From Propionibacteriaceae bacterium (GTDB lineage Bacteria > Actinomycetota > Actinomycetes > Propionibacteriales > Propionibacteriaceae), in contig DAIESZ010000190.1 of assembly GCA_027346035.1 (NCBI GenBank), positions 1-17,665 of the forward strand: a DNA stretch of 17,665 nucleotides, written 5' to 3'. Positions 15,306 through 17,665 of the stretch are shown here, one piece after another. A program made the translations under genes and the position numbers. The notes under the pieces are model-generated. The model was given only the letters and a program-made list of their open reading frames with translations, had not been told where the DNA came from and did not search any database. The stretch's first letter is position 1. Every line of letters begins with the position of its first letter.

Positions 15306-15334
15306 TTGGTGTGGACCTGAAAATGGCTTAGGAT
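15306..15334 (+). promoter_or_regulatory. Likely promoter of the NlpC/P60 gene
   Basis: TTGGTG (15306-15311), a 17-bp spacer and TAGGAT (15329-15334) give a good -10 and a partial -35. The leader to the GTG at 15389 would be about 48 nt, too short for the large c-di-AMP riboswitch seen before some actinobacterial hydrolase genes. Confidence 0.5.
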
Positions 15335-15388
15335 CCTCTCAGATTTGCACGGGGATATCGGGTGGTGCCCCGCAACCTGGAGGTATCG

Positions 15389-16447
15389 GTGAAGGTTCAG
15401 CGCATTGTGCGGTTGGTCCCAGTTGTCGTCGGGACGGCGGCCCTCGCGGTCACCGCGTCGGTGACGGCTCCCACGTCGGCGCTGGCCACTCCCGACCCGG
15501 TCGCTGCCGCTCAGAAGACGCTCGACAACATCCAGGCCGAGTCGTCCACGATCGATGCGAAGTACACCCAGCTCCAGGAGCAGCTCGACGCCGCCAACCA
15601 CACCCTCGCCCAGGCCGACGCGAAGCTCGCCACGGGGCTCAAGCGGGTCGCTCAGCTGCGCAAGGGTCTCGGCCAGCTCGCACTGATCAACTTTCAGACG
15701 GCCGGCATCGGCACCACCACGAGGCTGATCACGAGCCCCGACGACACGTCGTTCCTCAACAACCTGGCCGTCGTGCAGAGCGTGACGAACCGCTCCAACG
15801 GTCAGCTGCAGGAACTGCAGGCATCTCAGGCCGAGTTGACGGCACTCGAGGCGCAGGCCAAGCAGTCGCGCGACACGATCGCCTCGGTCACGAGCCAGCA
15901 GAAGCAGCTGGTGCAGGAATACAACGGGAAGGAGTCCGCCGCCAAGGCGCTCCTTGCCAAGCTGACCGCCGCGCAGAAGAAGCAGCTGGCCGAGCTGCAG
16001 CAGCAGCGTGACCAGGCGGCACTGCGCGCCGTACTGGGCACGAGCGCCACCTCCCGCAGCGCCACCCGCACCCCCCTGGCCACCAGCACCGCGGTGTCCG
16101 GCCGTGCCAGTGTCGCGGTCGCTTTCGCGCTCGCCCAGGTGGGCAAGGCCTACGTCTACGGAGCCACGGGCCCCGGCGCCTACGACTGCAGCGGGCTGAT
16201 GCTCGCCGCGTGGGCCGCTGCGGGCGTCTCGCTGCCCCGCACCTCCCAGGCGCAGTATTCGGCCGGGACGCACGTCGCGTTGTCGAGCCTTCAGCCCGGC
16301 GACCTCGTCTTCTACTACTCGGGCCTCACCCACGTCGGCATGTACATCGGCGGTGGCCGTATCGTCAACGCCGAGAACCCCAGCACGGGGGTGGTGGTCG
16401 CATCGCTCACCTCGATGCCGATCGTCGGCGCCACGCGCGTCGGCTGA
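15389..16447 (+). CDS. Secreted NlpC/P60 peptidoglycan endopeptidase with coiled coil
   Basis: A 352-residue exported cell-wall hydrolase. A Sec signal peptide (residues 1-33, KVQRIVRLV then a hydrophobic core) ends in ALA before TPDP. Residues 38-210 form a long coiled coil rich in Gln, Ala and Lys with a break near 105-130, as in RipA-like proteins where it blocks or positions the catalytic domain. After a Ser/Thr linker (215-238) comes the NlpC/P60 domain (240-352): catalytic C267 in YDCSGLMLAAW and H315 in GLTHVGMYIG; the third polar position appears to be N327 in RIVNAENP. It should cut D-Glu/diamino-acid stem peptide bonds. GTG 15389 follows GGAGGTATCG at ideal spacing; GTGs at 15362 and 15365 are less likely. 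Rv2190c holds the matching place in M. tuberculosis. Confidence 0.95.
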   Translation: MKVQRIVRLVPVVVGTAALAVTASVTAPTSALATPDPVAAAQKTLDNIQAESSTIDAKYTQLQEQLDAANHTLAQADAKLATGLKRVAQLRKGLGQLALINFQTAGIGTTTRLITSPDDTSFLNNLAVVQSVTNRSNGQLQELQASQAELTALEAQAKQSRDTIASVTSQQKQLVQEYNGKESAAKALLAKLTAAQKKQLAELQQQRDQAALRAVLGTSATSRSATRTPLATSTAVSGRASVAVAFALAQVGKAYVYGATGPGAYDCSGLMLAAWAAAGVSLPRTSQAQYSAGTHVALSSLQPGDLVFYYSGLTHVGMYIGGGRIVNAENPSTGVVVASLTSMPIVGATRVG

Positions 16448-16452
16448 GCCGT

Positions 16453-16458
16453 TAGGCT
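16453..16458 (+). promoter_or_regulatory. Possible -10 box for the ROK kinase gene
   Basis: TAGGCT lies 6 bp after the NlpC/P60 stop and would start transcription near 16465, about 50 nt before the TTG start. There is no clear -35, and read-through from the NlpC/P60 gene is equally possible because no terminator is visible between them. Confidence 0.3.
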
Positions 16459-16516
16459 GCTTCCCAGCGACACCGTGGACGCCGACCGCCCGGTCCGCCG
16501 CGGTGAGGAGGCCCAG

Positions 16517-17575
16517 TTGCACAGCATCGGCATCGACATCGGTGGCACCAAGGTCGCCGCCGGGGTGGTCAGCTCCGATGGCACTATCCTGCGCCGGACC
16601 CAACGGCCCACCCCGTCGCACAGTCCCGCCGCGGTCGAGGATGCGATAGTCGCCCTGGTCACCGAGCTCTCCCGTGACGGAGACATCGCCTCGGTGGGCA
16701 TCGGGGCAGCGGGGTGGGTCGACTCCGACCAGTCCTTGGTGCGCTTCTCCCCCCATCTCGCCTGGCGCAACGAGCCCCTCGCGGCGCGGTTGAACCAGCG
16801 CATCAGCGTCCCGGTCATCGTCGACAACGACGCGAACGCCGCCGCGTGGGCCGAATACCGCTACGGGTCGGGCCGCGACGCGAAGGTCATGGTGTGCAGC
16901 ACCTTGGGCACCGGCATCGGCGGGGCGATCATCATCAACGGCAAGCTGTTCCGCGGCGCCTACGGCATGGCCGGCGAGTTCGGTCACATGGGTGTCGTGC
17001 CCGAGGGGCACTGGTGCCCGTGCGGCAACCGGGGGTGCTGGGAGCAGTACGCATCGGGCAACGCCCTGGTCCGCGACGCCCGCGCGCTCATGCGTGAGGG
17101 GTCACCGCGTGCGGCGGCGCTGCTCGCGGCGGTCGACGACATCGACGATCTCACCGGCCCCGACGTCACCCACCTCGCCGTCACCGGCGATCCCGTGTCG
17201 CGTGAGTTGATCGCCGACGTCGGACGCTGGTTGGGCAAGGGACTTGCCGACCTGGCGGCCGCGCTCGATCCCGACCTGTTCGTCATCGGTGGGGGCGTGT
17301 CGGCCGCCGGCAGCCTGCTTCTCGATCCGGCCCGGGAGGCCTTCTCCCGAACCCTCACGGGTCGCGGTTTCCGGCCGCCCGCCTCGATCGTGCTCGCCCG
17401 TTTCCGGAACGACGCCGGCCTCATCGGCGCCGCGGACCTCGCCCGGCACGCCATCGACGAGCCGCCGGGAGCCCGCGCGTTCTGGCCCCGCCGCAGAACC
17501 CACCGCCGCGCACGGACAGGTCTTCCGAGGCGGCGGTTGCGCGATCTGGTGGCGGAGCGTCAGCAACGCGGCTAG
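16517..17575 (+). CDS. glk: ROK-family glucokinase
   Basis: ATP-dependent sugar kinase, most likely forming glucose 6-phosphate in the cytoplasm. The 352 residues show the phosphate loop IGIDIGGTK (residues 4-12), GAAGWVD (63-69), the catalytic Asp in VDNDANAAAWAEY (D105), GTGIGGAI (131-138), GEFGHM (H157), and the zinc signature CPCGNRGCWEQ (C167, C169, C174), then LFVIGGGV (254-261). These define the ROK family; NDANAAAWAE and the zinc motif fit glucokinases rather than repressors, and there is no N-terminal HTH. Start: TTG 16517 after GAGGAGGCCCAG at ideal spacing; an in-frame GTG at 16475 would add 14 residues without a ribosome site. After about residue 315 there is a basic tail (PRRRTHRRAR, PRRRLRD) beyond the usual family length. 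Confidence 0.93.
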   Translation: MHSIGIDIGGTKVAAGVVSSDGTILRRTQRPTPSHSPAAVEDAIVALVTELSRDGDIASVGIGAAGWVDSDQSLVRFSPHLAWRNEPLAARLNQRISVPVIVDNDANAAAWAEYRYGSGRDAKVMVCSTLGTGIGGAIIINGKLFRGAYGMAGEFGHMGVVPEGHWCPCGNRGCWEQYASGNALVRDARALMREGSPRAAALLAAVDDIDDLTGPDVTHLAVTGDPVSRELIADVGRWLGKGLADLAAALDPDLFVIGGGVSAAGSLLLDPAREAFSRTLTGRGFRPPASIVLARFRNDAGLIGAADLARHAIDEPPGARAFWPRRRTHRRARTGLPRRRLRDLVAERQQRG

Positions 17576-17665
17576 GCCTGCCTGGCACATCCGCCGCCCG
17601 CACCTGCTCTGTGCGGTCACCCGGATGAGCAATTCGTCGGCCATCAGCTGCGCCCGGATCCGCCG
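17576..17665. other. Window end, no supported gene
   Basis: Ninety bases after the ROK kinase stop. An ATG at 17625 on the plus strand could open a gene cut by the window edge, and a minus-strand frame could end at 17644, but neither has a ribosome site or enough length to support it. No terminator hairpin with a T-tract is seen. Confidence 0.3.

Noticed and set aside
15219..15388. c-di-AMP (ydaO-type) riboswitch before the NlpC/P60 gene
   Set aside because: The leader after the likely promoter is only about 48 nt and no matching conserved stems are visible.
15182..17011. A 609-codon minus-strand open frame
   Set aside because: Antisense to the NlpC/P60 and ROK kinase genes, with compositionally biased translation.

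Overview
The window is a high-GC chromosomal segment from an actinomycete (Actinomycetota). The evidence is the actinobacterial bc1-aa3 respiratory gene set (four-helix CtaF, di-haem QcrC, three-helix Rieske protein QcrA), a GuaB1-type enzyme, a DEDDh exonuclease/GIY-YIG fusion, frequent GTG and TTG starts and strong G/C bias at third codon positions. A member of the Propionibacteriales is plausible, but I cannot fix the genus. No tRNA, rRNA, CRISPR, insertion sequence or prophage is visible, and gene density is ordinary for a core chromosomal region.

Left part (1-7241): respiration. The 3' half of ctaD and all of ctaF run rightward. Facing them is a leftward block ctaE-qcrC-qcrA-qcrB that ends in a strong hairpin terminator (2822-2857). 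Together these encode most of a menaquinol:oxygen oxidoreductase supercomplex (complex III plus aa3 oxidase); ctaC is missing and presumably lies to the left. Between the two arms, also leftward, sits guaB1, whose sequence around the catalytic Cys looks like GMP reductase rather than IMP dehydrogenase.

Middle (7242-13028). A divergent control region separates ctaE from a small stand-alone receiver-like protein that is translationally coupled to trpD. trpD converges on a leftward two-gene operon (double-HTH protein, then an A24 prepilin peptidase). Next is a leftward gene for a membrane protein with amphipathic 15-residue repeats, an acidic stretch and a C-terminal 'sunset'-like domain. Divergent from it are a cytoplasmic cyclophilin (ppiA) and a rhomboid-fold protein that appears to have lost its catalytic residues.

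Right part (12965-17665). A leftward DEDDh/GIY-YIG/4-Cys nuclease overlaps the rhomboid gene tail to tail by 64 bp and seems to be transcribed as a leaderless mRNA. Divergent from it are a small CxxC protein, a secreted NlpC/P60 peptidoglycan hydrolase with a coiled coil, and a ROK-family glucokinase starting at TTG. From memory, the order NlpC/P60 - exonuclease - trpD - ctaE - qcrCAB matches Mycobacterium tuberculosis Rv2190c-Rv2196, so the 8970-13028 block looks like extra material inside an old actinobacterial cluster.

Nothing here is an obvious defence or mobile system. The most notable points are the pseudo-rhomboid, the degenerate receiver next to trpD, the repeat/sunset membrane protein with tandem operator-like repeats at its promoter, the orphan HTH-peptidase operon, and the leaderless nuclease fusion.
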